Of a stretch of 19,037 bases of DNA, positions 8,401 through 15,731 are shown in pieces (positions within the stretch are counted from its first letter, which is position 1; each line of letters begins with the position of its first letter). Location: NCBI GenBank assembly GCA_017452405.1, contig JAFTMM010000130.1, positions 1 to 19,037 of the forward strand, written 5' to 3'. The position numbers and the translations under genes are program-made. Source of the stretch: Clostridia bacterium (GTDB lineage Bacteria; Bacillota; Clostridia; Christensenellales; Pumilibacteraceae). The notes beneath the pieces are model-generated. The model was not told the origin of the DNA. It saw nothing but the letters and a program-made list of their open reading frames with translations, and searched no databases.

Positions 8401-9153
8401 AAGAGCGGTGTACTCTTCCATAGCGTCCTTAAGTTCGGCAATGTCGCTATTTATTTCAACGTCGGTGAGGTGCGTGGAGAAAGTAGTATGACGGCAATGG
8501 TCAGACCAATACGTGTCGATTACTTTGAGTTCGGTTTCAATGGGGTTTCTGCCCTCGCTTCTAAAATGCTTTTGCACGAACTTAATGTCCGCTATGCTCA
8601 TAGCAAAGCCCATGGACTTATGATACTCTATAAGCTCTGCCTCCGTCATGTCGATAAAGCCGACTACTTCGGGAATTGGATCGGGCTTGTCGTATACCAT
8701 AACGAGCGTTTCGGGCTTCTGGAGTGAGGCAAGGCGCGCTTCTACCGGATTGACGAGATATTTTCTGAGCTTATCCGCAGTAGCCTCGTCGCAAGGGCTG
8801 AATGCGTATACGTTAGCCGTGCGAATAAGAGGACGGGCTTTGCGCGTGAGAAGCTGTACGCACTGCGCAGCGCTGTCCGCGCGCTGATCGTACTGACCGG
8901 GAAGAAGCTCGGTCGCAATCACCGCACCGCTTAAGTCCACGCTTTCCTCGTAAAGAAGGTCAACGGGAGGCTCGGAGAATATGGTAGCCTTGGCTACCTC
9001 GTAGTCAGCGTCATCCATGCCCTCAACGTCGTAGCGTATGAGCATACGCATAGTATCGAACTTAACGCCCAAAGCGCTCTCTATTTCCTTTTGTTTCTTT
9101 TGTCTTACGGTATCATAACCGAACTTTTTTTCTACGTATAATCTGTTAATCAT
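5431..9153 (-). CDS. purL: Phosphoribosylformylglycinamidine synthase, single-chain form
   Basis: Fourth step of IMP synthesis: converts FGAR to FGAM using ATP and glutamine. At 1240 residues this is the fused single-chain enzyme of the clostridial/streptococcal clade, so separate purS and purQ are not needed. An N-terminal PurS-like region precedes two AIRS-like halves (DTYWSDHCRHTTF, FKNETHNHPTEIEPFGGAAT, and later GGKDSMSGSF). A class I glutamine amidotransferase domain begins near residue 978 (PVFPGTNCEYDTARAF), with nucleophile Cys at about 1081 in GICNGFQALV and the His/Glu pair at about 1211/1213 in GHTERAGENLYKN. The start has AAGGAAA upstream. It is the last gene of the pur cluster, and its stop codon lies inside a long hairpin element. 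Confidence 0.97.
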   Translation of the reverse strand: MINRLYVEKKFGYDTVRQKKQKEIESALGVKFDTMRMLIRYDVEGMDDADYEVAKATIFSEPPVDLLYEESVDLSGAVIATELLPGQYDQRADSAAQCVQLLTRKARPLIRTANVYAFSPCDEATADKLRKYLVNPVEARLASLQKPETLVMVYDKPDPIPEVVGFIDMTEAELIEYHKSMGFAMSIADIKFVQKHFRSEGRNPIETELKVIDTYWSDHCRHTTFSTHLTDVEINSDIAELKDAMEEYTALHAKRSAGREDKKYPTFMDMATIGAWSLKKENRIPNLDESEEINACSIKVEADVDGKKEDWLVMFKNETHNHPTEIEPFGGAATCLGGAIRDPLSGRVYVYQSMRVTGAGDITEPMENTLKGKLPQRTISSTAAAGFSSYGNQIGIAKGQVHEIYHKGYVAKRLETGFVVGAAPAENVVRERPAPGDVILLIGGETGRDGCGGATGSSKAHTVESLDTCGAEVQKGNPLTERKIQRLFRNKEVTRLIKRCNDFGAGGVSVAVGELADGLDIDLDAVPKKYQGLNSTELAISESQERMAVVISAKNVEKMQALCVEENLTATPLAKVTDLGRMRMFHEGRKVVDLSRDFLNTNGATQAHAVEINDNAPSFFGVVKAKKELNAKDYSGAIKKTLSSFASCSRKGLTEMFDSTIGAGTVYMPFGGKNQLTPSVAMAALLPVDTTTNTATVSAYACYPDLLSDSRFVGATYSVFMSALKVAATGANFRDVRLTLQEFFEKLGDDNARWGKPASALLGALYAQRRLGLGAIGGKDSMSGSFEDLDVPPTLISFALATADARKLVTNVLKAGEKVYRIKLKRTSSGMPDFDYAIPLMDKLHDEIGGGNVTFCQVVEEGGAVSAIMQSCFGDGVGFKFKGIGADSFTPDLGDLLVVTSKPEAFEGFDCSYYGESTADGKVIAGEETTDINEYLSAFTNTFENNYRTTAPAYGEAPQLAYDKPSGIIIKNKTVQPKIFIPVFPGTNCEYDTARAFKRAGGAPDVFVIRNRTASEIDESVDEIVKRIKQSQILMFPGGFSGGDEPDGSGKFIATTFRNPKIAEAVHELLDKRDGLILGICNGFQALVKTGLLPGGRISVQDSSSPTLTFNNIARHVSQIVTTRVASVKSPWLSGARVGDVFGVAVSHGEGRFVASDSDLKALANSGQIATQYCDLAGNATMASPFNPNGSMYAIEGITSADGRILGKMGHTERAGENLYKNVEFDYDMKLFESGIKYFK

Positions 9154-9190
9154 AGTGTTTCCTTAAATTGCAAGATACGTTTATTTTTCA

Positions 9191-9202
9191 GATAAATTTA
9201 TC
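9191..9202. other. 12-bp perfect palindrome upstream of purL
   Basis: GATAAATTTATC is a perfect 12-bp palindrome about 40 bp before the purL start codon. It may be an operator or chance in AT-rich DNA. No other support is visible. Confidence 0.2.
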
Positions 9203-9220
9203 AATAACGACGCGTAAGCC

Positions 9221-9295
9221 CAATTCATGGAGCGTTAGCGAGAATTCATGACGACAAGTGTCAATTCATGCAAACGCTCAGCGTTTGCAATTCAT
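9221..9295. repeat. AATTCAT-rich repeat with hairpin between purD and purL
   Basis: AATTCAT occurs four times at 9222, 9243, 9263 and 9289, spaced 20-26 bp apart. Between the last two copies is a perfect hairpin GCAAACGC-TCA-GCGTTTGC (9270-9288). A similar hairpin-like GGAGCGTTAGCGAGA segment lies between the first two. This has the look of a dispersed intergenic repeat rather than a gene or terminator; the hairpin is not followed by a T-run. Confidence 0.5.
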
Positions 9296-9306
9296 AACTT
9301 AATTAG

Positions 9307-10572
9307 TTATAAATCTTTTAATATATCTTTTCTGTAATGCATTTTATCAAAACGTACTTTTGCGACGTTGGCGTATGCATGATCGCGCGCTTCGGCTAGC
9401 GTGGGCGCAAGCGCCGTTACGCCAAGCACTCTGCCACCACTAGTGACGAGTTTGCCGTTCTTAATTGCAGTACCTGCGTGATAAACGATAATATCGTCAT
9501 CAAGCTCGCCGAAAGTGATTTCTTTGTTCTTTTCATAAGCTTCGGGATAGCCTCCGCTTGCAGTAATAATGCACACGGCGGTATTGCCGGTCCACTTGAT
9601 TTCAAGGTCAGCAAGCGTTCCGTCTACGCACGCTTCAAAAATATCGAAAAGATCGGTCTTTAACCTGGGAAGAATAACCTGCGTTTCGGGATCACCGAAG
9701 CGCGCGTTATACTCAAGGACTTTGATATTATCGCCGTCGATCATAAGCCCTGCGTACAGGACGCCTTTGAACTCTATGCCCTCGGAATTGAGCGCGTTAA
9801 GCGTAGGCGCAAGAACCTCGTTGAATATGCGCTTTTCCATAGCTTCCGACACCTTATACGAGGGCGAGAACGTCGCCATTCCACCCGTGTTTAAGCCCTT
9901 ATTGTCGTCAAGCGCGCGCTTGTGGTCCTGACTCGTCGTCATGGGAACTATGGTCTTTCCGTCGCAGAAAGCGAGCGCCGAGCATTCAAAGCCCACGAGG
10001 AAGTCCTCTATTACGAGCGTATTGCCTGCCGAGCCGAACGCCTTGTCCAACATAATCTCTTTTAAGCCCGCTTTCGCCTGCTCCTTGGTTTCGCAGATAA
10101 GAACGCCTTTGCCGAGCGCAAGCCCGTCCGCTTTGAGTACGGTGGGATACGAACACGAGTCAAGATACTTTTCCGCTTCGGCGTATTCGGTAAAGACTTC
10201 GTAGCCGGCTGTCGGTATACCGTACTTTTTCATTAAGTCCTTAGCAAACGACTTGCTTGCTTCAAGACGCGCCGCGTTAGCTCTCGGCCCGAACGCGCGG
10301 AAGCCCTCCGATTCAAGCTTGTCCACCAAACCGGCAGCAAGAGGATCGTCAGGCGCAACCACGGTCATATAAATATCGGGATGAGAGCGCACGAAAGCGA
10401 CGACACCCTCAAGGTCCGTCGCTTTAATCTCCGAGTGACACTCGGCGAGTTGCGCAATACCGGCATTACCCGGCGCGCAATATATTTTTCCTACCTTTGG
10501 CGAACGGGAAAGAGCGTACACTATCGCGTGTTCTCTTCCACCCCCACCAATTACGAGAATATTATGTTTCAT
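9307..10572 (-). CDS. purD: Phosphoribosylamine-glycine ligase (GAR synthetase)
   Basis: Second step of de novo purine synthesis: joins glycine to phosphoribosylamine using ATP. The 421-residue ATP-grasp enzyme opens with the nucleotide-binding GGGGREHAI (residues 9-17). It carries VLKADGLALGKGV and the GARS signature RFGDPETQ (in EYNARFGDPETQVILPRL), and ends in the usual C-terminal domain (TSGGRVLGVTALAPTLAEA). Length is normal. The start has AAGGAAAA a few bases upstream. It sits between purH and purL, with repeat-filled gaps on both sides that are unusually large for an operon (346 and 153 bp). Confidence 0.97.
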   Translation of the reverse strand: MKHNILVIGGGGREHAIVYALSRSPKVGKIYCAPGNAGIAQLAECHSEIKATDLEGVVAFVRSHPDIYMTVVAPDDPLAAGLVDKLESEGFRAFGPRANAARLEASKSFAKDLMKKYGIPTAGYEVFTEYAEAEKYLDSCSYPTVLKADGLALGKGVLICETKEQAKAGLKEIMLDKAFGSAGNTLVIEDFLVGFECSALAFCDGKTIVPMTTSQDHKRALDDNKGLNTGGMATFSPSYKVSEAMEKRIFNEVLAPTLNALNSEGIEFKGVLYAGLMIDGDNIKVLEYNARFGDPETQVILPRLKTDLFDIFEACVDGTLADLEIKWTGNTAVCIITASGGYPEAYEKNKEITFGELDDDIIVYHAGTAIKNGKLVTSGGRVLGVTALAPTLAEARDHAYANVAKVRFDKMHYRKDILKDL

Positions 10573-10632
10573 ATTTTTCCTTTCGGTAAGTGTTTATTTA
10601 AAGTCCAAAAAAGTAAAGGTTGAGGTCCTATC

Positions 10633-10695
10633 GCTAACGCTCCAGGATGACAGTTGGCTAACGCTCTAGGGTACAGCTGGCTAACGCTCTAGGAT
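10633..10695. repeat. Three short tandem copies of GCTAACGCTC..GG.TGACA
   Basis: GCTAACGCTC begins at 10633, 10657 and 10680 (23-24 bp period), each followed by a CAGGATGACAG- or TAGGATGACT-like tail. They are fragments of the GTCAT/ATGAC repeat family seen at 3890-3973. They lie upstream of the purD start within the 10573-10919 gap; no gene is present there. Confidence 0.55.
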
Positions 10696-10710
10696 GACTT
10701 CATTCTGCTG

Positions 10711-10919
10711 TATTCTTAAGCCTAATCAGTTACAGAAAGTAGCAGATACGGATAGATTTTTGAGGAAAATGACACGAAAATCGTATGGCGTTAGCCAACG
10801 TCCCCGAAGTCTGCCTCACGGCGACGAGGGGATTTTCGTGGCAGTTACCCAAAAAGATACCGTAGATGCGGCTTAATCGAGCGCACGCGTCAGCGAATGG
10901 GGAGCGGTGCGCAAGAATA
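10711..10919. repeat. Long imperfect-hairpin element 3, abutting the purH stop codon
   Basis: The core arms pair at GCAGATACGG (10742) against CCGTAGATGC (10860-10869), at the T/A-rich GATTTTT against AAAAAGAT, and at CACGAAAATC (10773-10782) against GATTTTCGTG (10831-10840). The apex is GGCGTTAGCCAACGTCCCCGAA. Outer ends TATTCTT (10711) and AAGAATA (10913-10919) also match inversely, with unpaired sequence between. The right end lies directly against the purH TAA (10920-10922). The arm motif with its GAT/AGA internal mismatch is shared with element 1. Confidence 0.6.
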
Positions 10920-12476
10920 TTAATGCTTGAAGTGGCGCTCCCCCACAAAAACCATCGCTATTCCCTTTTCGTTACAAACGTTGATGGATTCTTCGTCGCG
11001 AATACTACCGCCGGGCTGAACGATTGCTTTGATGCCGGCTTTGGCTGCGGTGATTGCGCAGTCGGAGAACGGGAAGAAAGCGTCGGACGCCATTACTGCG
11101 CCACGAGGACGATTGCCTGCCTGTTTTGCGTGCGCTATTGCCTGTTCCGCCGCCCAAATACGGTTGGTCTGTCCTGCGCCGATACCGATTGCCATGTAAT
11201 TTTTCGCAAGTACGATTGCGTTGGACTTGGTATGTTTAACTACTTTATAAGCAAACTCAAGCTGAGAAAGCTGAGCTCTGGTAGGTTCGGCGTCGGTTAC
11301 GATCTTAGTTTCGTCTGCGTAGAGCGAAAGGTCCTTGTTCTGCGTGAGCAGTCCGCCTGCTACTTTCTTCATGTCGCGGGTTTCGGCGTTGTAAGGCTTT
11401 GCAATGTCCTTAATTTCGAGAAGGCGGAGGTTTTTCTTAGTCATAAGGACTTTCTTAGCTCCCTCACTGAAGGACGGCGCGATAATGATTTCAAGGAAAA
11501 TCTTGACCATTTCGTTAGCCGTATCCTCGTCAACCTCTCTGTTGCAGGCTACGATACCGCCGAAAATGGATACGGGATCGCAGGCGTACGCCTTTTTGTA
11601 TGCGTCGCAAATGTTCTTGCCAAGCGCAACTCCGCAGGGGTTTGCGTGCTTAACCGCTACGACAGCGGGCTTGTTCGGGAACTCTTTGAGAAGATCGAGA
11701 GCACCGCCACAGTCGTTAATATTATTATAAGAAAGCTCTTTGCCGTGAAGCTGAACGGCGGATGAAAGCGTACCTGCCGTATCGTTAGCGAAAAGCTCGG
11801 AGTACCATGCGCCGTTCTGATGAGGGTTCTCGCCGTAGCGCATATCCTGCTTCTTCTCAAACGCAAGCGTGAGCTGGTCGGGGAATTCGATACCGAGTTT
11901 CTTCTGCATATAGTTGGCAATCATAGTATCGTATACGCTGGTGTGACGGAATACTTTATAGGACAGTTTGAAGCGGAATTCTTCGTCTGCGCTGTCTGAC
12001 TTAATTCTCTCTACTACCTCGTCATAGTCGTCAGGATCTACTACTACGAGAACGCCGGGATAGTTCTTCGCTGCGCTTCTTATCATGGTAGGTCCGCCAA
12101 TATCGATATTCTCGATAGCTTCAGGGAGCGTTACGCCCGGTCTTTCGATAGTCGCTTTGAACGGATAAAGGTTTACCGCAACGACGTCGATTTTGTCGAT
12201 TCCGAGCATGTCAAGCTGTTGCATATGCTCGTCAAGATCACGGCGTGCAAGAAGTCCTGCATGTACCGCCGGGTGCAAAGTCTTTACTCTGCCGTCAAGA
12301 CATTCCGGAAAACCGGTAATGTCGCTGATGTTGATAGGATCGAGTCCTGCCTGAGCAAGGGCTTTTTCCGTACCGCCCGTCGAGATAATCTCGAAACCGA
12401 GTTCGGTCAATTTCTGCGCGAACTCTACTACTCCCGTTTTGTCGCTTACACTTATAAGCGCGCGTCGTTTAGTCAT
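10920..12476 (-). CDS. purH: Bifunctional AICAR transformylase / IMP cyclohydrolase
   Basis: Catalyses the last two steps to IMP: formylation of AICAR from 10-formyl-THF, then ring closure. The N-terminal MGS-like cyclohydrolase domain shows SVSDKTGVVEFAQKL and ISTGGTEKAL (residues 9-40) and GRVKTLHPAVHAGLLARR (62-79). The C-terminal transformylase domain has the catalytic Lys-His pair at 276/277 in VKHANPCGVALG, and later RGAVMASDAFFPFSD and QPGGSIRDEE. At 518 residues the length is normal. The start follows AGAGGAT. A large antisense reading frame on the other strand is a shadow. The stop codon abuts hairpin element 3, and element 2 lies upstream between this gene and purN. Confidence 0.97.
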   Translation of the reverse strand: MTKRRALISVSDKTGVVEFAQKLTELGFEIISTGGTEKALAQAGLDPINISDITGFPECLDGRVKTLHPAVHAGLLARRDLDEHMQQLDMLGIDKIDVVAVNLYPFKATIERPGVTLPEAIENIDIGGPTMIRSAAKNYPGVLVVVDPDDYDEVVERIKSDSADEEFRFKLSYKVFRHTSVYDTMIANYMQKKLGIEFPDQLTLAFEKKQDMRYGENPHQNGAWYSELFANDTAGTLSSAVQLHGKELSYNNINDCGGALDLLKEFPNKPAVVAVKHANPCGVALGKNICDAYKKAYACDPVSIFGGIVACNREVDEDTANEMVKIFLEIIIAPSFSEGAKKVLMTKKNLRLLEIKDIAKPYNAETRDMKKVAGGLLTQNKDLSLYADETKIVTDAEPTRAQLSQLEFAYKVVKHTKSNAIVLAKNYMAIGIGAGQTNRIWAAEQAIAHAKQAGNRPRGAVMASDAFFPFSDCAITAAKAGIKAIVQPGGSIRDEESINVCNEKGIAMVFVGERHFKH

Positions 12477-12520
12477 ACGTTTATCCTCTTGAAAAAAATT
12501 ATTTTACTTTTAAGTTTTAA

Positions 12521-12695
12521 GGCGCTGTCACAAGAAATGGTTGAATAGTGTTTATCACGGTTTAACGAGAAAAACGTAAGAAAGACAAGCAAATCGCGAG
12601 GGCGCGTACCCTCTGCGGTACGTAACCGAGTGTTTTGCGCTGTATTTTCGCAAGCGTTTTTCCGTTAAAATTCAACCAGAGGTTGAGACAGAGCC
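12521..12695. repeat. Long imperfect-hairpin element 2 (MITE-like), ending in the purN stop codon
   Basis: A 175-bp imperfect palindrome. Its termini GGCGCTGTCACAAG and the inverse of TTGAGACAGAGCC are alignable, followed by matching GGTTGAAT and TTTAACG..AAAAACG segments, with a 14-nt insertion in the left arm. The apex is CGTACC-CTCTGC-GGTACG, followed by TAACCGAG. Both outer ends are bordered by TAA (12518-12520 and 12696-12698), which could be a 3-bp target duplication. The right end supplies the first base of the minus-strand purN stop complement (CTA, 12695-12697). There is no coding capacity. Terminal GGCTCTGTC resembles insertion-sequence ends, but I cannot assign a family. Confidence 0.65.
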
Positions 12696-13318
12696 TAATC
12701 CTTAACGATAACCTTTCCGTCCACTACGGAAATTTTATCGTCACAGACGTCTTTTATCACAGAAACGAGCATGGGATGCTCGATCTGATCGAGTATTCTT
12801 GCCTGAAGCGACTGTGGCGTATCTCCTTTATGTACGCGCATTTTCTGCTGACGTATAATCGGACCGCCGTCCACTTCTTCGCTGACGAAGTGAGCGGTTG
12901 CTCCACTCTCTTCCTCGTCTGCTTCGATTACCGCGGTATGAACGTGGATGCCGTAGTAATTCTTTCCGCCGAACTTAGGCAGAAGCGCAGGATGTATGTT
13001 TATAATTCTGTTCTCGTATTCTGCGATTATCTCGCGCGGTAAGATGCCGAGATAGCCTGCAAGAACGATATAATCCACGGCGTAGGCTTTTAAGAGGCGG
13101 AGAATTTCCGCATCACGCGCGCCTACCGTCGGATAATCTTTTTTAGCGCAGACGTAATTGGGAATATTTGCTCCCTGCGCCCTTACGAGCGCGTACGCTT
13201 CGTGATTGGAGGAGATTACTACGGCTATCCTGCCGTCAATCTCGCCCGAAGCGCAAGCGTCCATTATCGCCTGCATGTTAGTTCCACCACCGCTTACCAA
13301 TAAAGCAAGTTTCTTCAT
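12695..13318 (-). CDS. purN: Phosphoribosylglycinamide formyltransferase (folate-dependent)
   Basis: Third step of purine synthesis: transfers formyl from 10-formyl-THF to GAR. The protein is 207 residues. It has the N-terminal LLVSGGGTNMQAI phosphate-binding loop (residues 7-18), catalytic Asn/His in INIHPALLPKFGG (N107, H109) and the Asp of EEVDGGPIIRQ (D150). The KNYYGIHVHTAVIEAD stretch is the variant common in anaerobes. The ribosome binding site is GGAGGGG about 13 bases upstream. It starts 26 bp after the purM stop. The TAG stop coincides with the end of hairpin element 2. Confidence 0.96.
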   Translation of the reverse strand: MKKLALLVSGGGTNMQAIMDACASGEIDGRIAVVISSNHEAYALVRAQGANIPNYVCAKKDYPTVGARDAEILRLLKAYAVDYIVLAGYLGILPREIIAEYENRIINIHPALLPKFGGKNYYGIHVHTAVIEADEEESGATAHFVSEEVDGGPIIRQQKMRVHKGDTPQSLQARILDQIEHPMLVSVIKDVCDDKISVVDGKVIVKD

Positions 13319-13344
13319 TCCTTTATATCCCCTCCATTAAAATT

Positions 13345-14367
13345 TCAACGTCTAAGCAACTTAACTCCGTCATTGTCGGTTACTTTACCGATAATATACG
13401 CCTTTTCGCCGAGCGCGATAGCTTCGGCTTTTACCGCCTCTGCAATTTCGGGACGTACTGCTAATACTAAACCTATGCCCATGTTGAAAGTATTATACAG
13501 CTTTTCGTCGGGCAGTCCGCTCTTTTCGGCAAGCAAGTTGAAGATAGGTAGGCGCGGGAAAGAATTGAGATCTACTTCCACGCCTAAGCCCTTGGGTATA
13601 ATTCTGGGTATATTTTCGATAAAACCACCGCCGGTAATGTGCGCAATGCCCTCGATCTTGAACTTTTCAGTAAGAGCAAGCGCGCTATTTACGTAAAGGC
13701 GGGTGGGTGTAAGCACCGCTTCGCCTACCGTCATGCCGAGAGAAGCGTCGTACTTTTCCAGCTCCTTTCTGTCCTCGCCGAGTAGTTTTCTCACAAGTGA
13801 GAAGCCGTTGGAATGCACACCACTTGAAGCAAGACCAACGAGAACGTCGCCTGCCTTAATAGTCGATCCGTTAACGATCTTATCTCTATCCACGATACCT
13901 ACCGTAAAGCCTGCAAGGTCGTATTCGTCTTCGGGGTACATTCCCGGCATTTCCGCCGTTTCACCGCCGATAAGCGCGCAACCGACTTCCTTACAAGCCT
14001 TTGCTACGCCGTTTACTACCCCTGCCATCTTTTCGGGATCGAGCTTACCGCACGCTACGTAGTCAAGGAAGAACAGCGGTTTTGCGCCCTGACATACTAC
14101 GTCGTTCACGCACATTGCTACGCAGTCCGTGCCGATAGTGTCGTGCTTATCCATGACGATAGCGTATCTCAGCTTCGTTCCCACACCGTCCGTACCTGCT
14201 ACGAGTACGGGGTTGTTATAGCCCTTAGGTATGTTATAAAAACCTCCGAACGAGCCGAGACCGGACGGAACGTTTTCGTCATAGGTGGCGGCTGCGCCTT
14301 TTTTAATGAGGTCAACGAGTTTATATCCTCTCGTTACGTCTACTCCTGCGGATTTATAATCTATCAT
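13345..14367 (-). CDS. purM: Phosphoribosylformylglycinamidine cyclo-ligase (AIR synthetase)
   Basis: Fifth step: ATP-dependent closure of the imidazole ring, FGAM to AIR. The protein is 340 residues, normal for PurM. Visible signatures are VAGTDGVGTKLRYA (56-69), DTIGTDCVAMCVNDVVCQGA, LIGGETAEMPGMY, VGLASSGVHSNGFSLVR and AHITGGGFIENIPRI. The start has AAGGAAA. It lies 27 bp after purC and 26 bp before purN, clearly in one transcription unit. In many related clusters purF lies between purC and purM; it is absent here. Confidence 0.97.
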   Translation of the reverse strand: MIDYKSAGVDVTRGYKLVDLIKKGAAATYDENVPSGLGSFGGFYNIPKGYNNPVLVAGTDGVGTKLRYAIVMDKHDTIGTDCVAMCVNDVVCQGAKPLFFLDYVACGKLDPEKMAGVVNGVAKACKEVGCALIGGETAEMPGMYPEDEYDLAGFTVGIVDRDKIVNGSTIKAGDVLVGLASSGVHSNGFSLVRKLLGEDRKELEKYDASLGMTVGEAVLTPTRLYVNSALALTEKFKIEGIAHITGGGFIENIPRIIPKGLGVEVDLNSFPRLPIFNLLAEKSGLPDEKLYNTFNMGIGLVLAVRPEIAEAVKAEAIALGEKAYIIGKVTDNDGVKLLRR

Positions 14368-14394
14368 AGTATTTCCTTTTTTATGCAGTCTTTT

Positions 14395-15102
14395 TTACGC
14401 GCCGGTAATGCGTCGCATCATCTCGTTATACGCGTCCTCTACTCCGCCCATATCACGACGGAAGCGGTCTTTGTCGAGTTTTTCTTTAGTCTTGCTGTCC
14501 CAGAAACGGCAGGTATCGGGCGAAATTTCGTCCGCAAGTACGATACGTCCATCGTAGCGACCAAACTCAAGCTTAAAGTCGATAAGGTCTACGCCGAGGG
14601 AAGCGAAATATTCTTTGAGAATTTCGTTCACCTTAAACGCCATTTTCTGAATGGTTTCGATTTCTTCTTTAGTAGCGAGTCCCATAGCGAGCGCGTACCA
14701 ATCGTTAATCATAGGATCGCCGAGGTCGTCGTTTTTGTAACTGAACTCAAAGCCGGTGCTCTGTAAGGGCGTGCCTTCCGCAACGCCGTAGCGCTTGGAG
14801 AACGAGCCTGCCGCTACGTTACGCACGATTACTTCGAGAGGGACGATTTCCACGCGTTTTACAAACGTCTTTCTGTCGTCGATTTCTTTGATAAGATGAG
14901 TTTCCACACCGTGAGATTCAAGGAGCTTAAACATCATGTTGCTCATACGGTTGTTGATAACGCCCTTGCCTGCAATCTGTCCTTTTTTAAGACCGTTAAA
15001 TGCGGTAGCGTCGTCTTTGTAATCCACCATTACGACTTTCGGATCGTCGGTGGCGAATACTCTTTTTGCTTTTCCTTCGTAAAGCTGTTTTCCTATTTCC
15101 AT
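14395..15102 (-). CDS. purC: SAICAR synthetase
   Basis: Joins aspartate to CAIR using ATP, giving SAICAR. The 235-residue protein matches the short bacterial form: KQLYEGKAKRVFATDD at the N-terminus (P-loop-like), VDYKDDATAFNGLKKGQIAGK, the signature VPLEVIVRNVAAGSF, and LIDFKLEFGRYDGRIVLADEISPDTCRFWD with its metal and substrate residues. GGGAGA lies upstream of the ATG. It follows purE by 21 bp. Confidence 0.97.
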   Translation of the reverse strand: MEIGKQLYEGKAKRVFATDDPKVVMVDYKDDATAFNGLKKGQIAGKGVINNRMSNMMFKLLESHGVETHLIKEIDDRKTFVKRVEIVPLEVIVRNVAAGSFSKRYGVAEGTPLQSTGFEFSYKNDDLGDPMINDWYALAMGLATKEEIETIQKMAFKVNEILKEYFASLGVDLIDFKLEFGRYDGRIVLADEISPDTCRFWDSKTKEKLDKDRFRRDMGGVEDAYNEMMRRITGA

Positions 15103-15123
15103 AAAAAATATCTCCCGTAGTCC

Positions 15124-15627
15124 TTATTTGCCGAGCTCCGCTTGAAGCGCAAGATCGTCTTCGACTACTTTTTTTCTCATGTCTTCTTTGTATTGAATTA
15201 ATTTCTCTTTAAGTTCGGGGTACTTAACCGCAAGTATCTGCACGGCTAAAAGAGCGGCGTTATCCGCGCCGTTTACCGCAACCGTGGCAACGGGTACGCC
15301 CTTAGGCATCTGCACCATAGAGAGCAGGCTGTCAAGTCCACCCATAAAGCTCGTTGCAATGGGAAGCGCGATAACGGGAAGCGTGGTATAGCCTGCGATT
15401 ACGCCGGCAAGGTGCGCCGCCTTTCCTGCAACGCCGATAATAACCTCAATTCCTCTTTCCTCTGCCGAAGCTACGTAATCGTGCGCTTCTTTGGGCGTAC
15501 GGTGCGCCGAGATTATTCTTATCTCGCCCTCTACTCCGAACTTATCCAGAACGCCGAGAGCGGGCTTTACTATATCATAGTCCGAACGTGAACCGATAAC
15601 GATTGCAACTTTGCCTGTCGAGGCCAT
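15124..15627 (-). CDS. purE: N5-carboxyaminoimidazole ribonucleotide mutase (class I PurE)
   Basis: Converts N5-CAIR to CAIR, the carboxylation stage of purine synthesis. The protein is 167 residues, with IGSRSDYDIVKPA (residues 11-23) and IISAHRTPKEAHDYV (38-52) around the active-site His, the GAGKAAHL-equivalent (VAGKAAHLAGVIA) and the VPVATVAVNGADNAALLAVQIL helix. GGAGGT (15633-15638) is well placed for the ATG at 15627. It is the first gene of the pur operon, behind a near-consensus promoter. No purK (the ATP-dependent partner of class I PurE) is present in the window. Confidence 0.97.
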   Translation of the reverse strand: MASTGKVAIVIGSRSDYDIVKPALGVLDKFGVEGEIRIISAHRTPKEAHDYVASAEERGIEVIIGVAGKAAHLAGVIAGYTTLPVIALPIATSFMGGLDSLLSMVQMPKGVPVATVAVNGADNAALLAVQILAVKYPELKEKLIQYKEDMRKKVVEDDLALQAELGK

Positions 15628-15663
15628 AGTTTACCTCCGAAAAATTCCTTATTTACCTTTTGT

Positions 15664-15692
15664 AGTATAACATTTTGCGCCCTCTTAGTCAA
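15664..15692 (-). promoter_or_regulatory. pur operon promoter (upstream of purE)
   Basis: On the minus strand TTGACT (15687-15692), a 17-bp spacer and TATACT (15664-15669) make a near-consensus sigma-A promoter. Expected transcription start is about 15657, leaving a leader of about 30 nt before purE. That is too short for a purine riboswitch, so control would have to be by a DNA-binding regulator. Confidence 0.85.
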
Positions 15693-15731
15693 ATAATTTA
15701 GCAAGGCTTAGGGCAATTAGGAGCAATTGTA

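Noticed and set aside
10573..10919. A tRNA or small gene in the gap between purD and purH
   Set aside because: The stretch is explained by a short tandem repeat and a long imperfect hairpin; no cloverleaf or coding frame with a ribosome binding site was found.
10866..11765. Long plus-strand open frame of 299 codons antisense to purH
   Set aside because: It lies wholly opposite a clear, conserved purH, has low-complexity cysteine- and arginine-rich content typical of shadow frames, and resembles no family.
15628..15663. Purine riboswitch in front of purE
   Set aside because: The promoter lies so close that the leader is only about 30 nt, too short for the aptamer, and the conserved aptamer core is not seen anywhere in the intergenic region.
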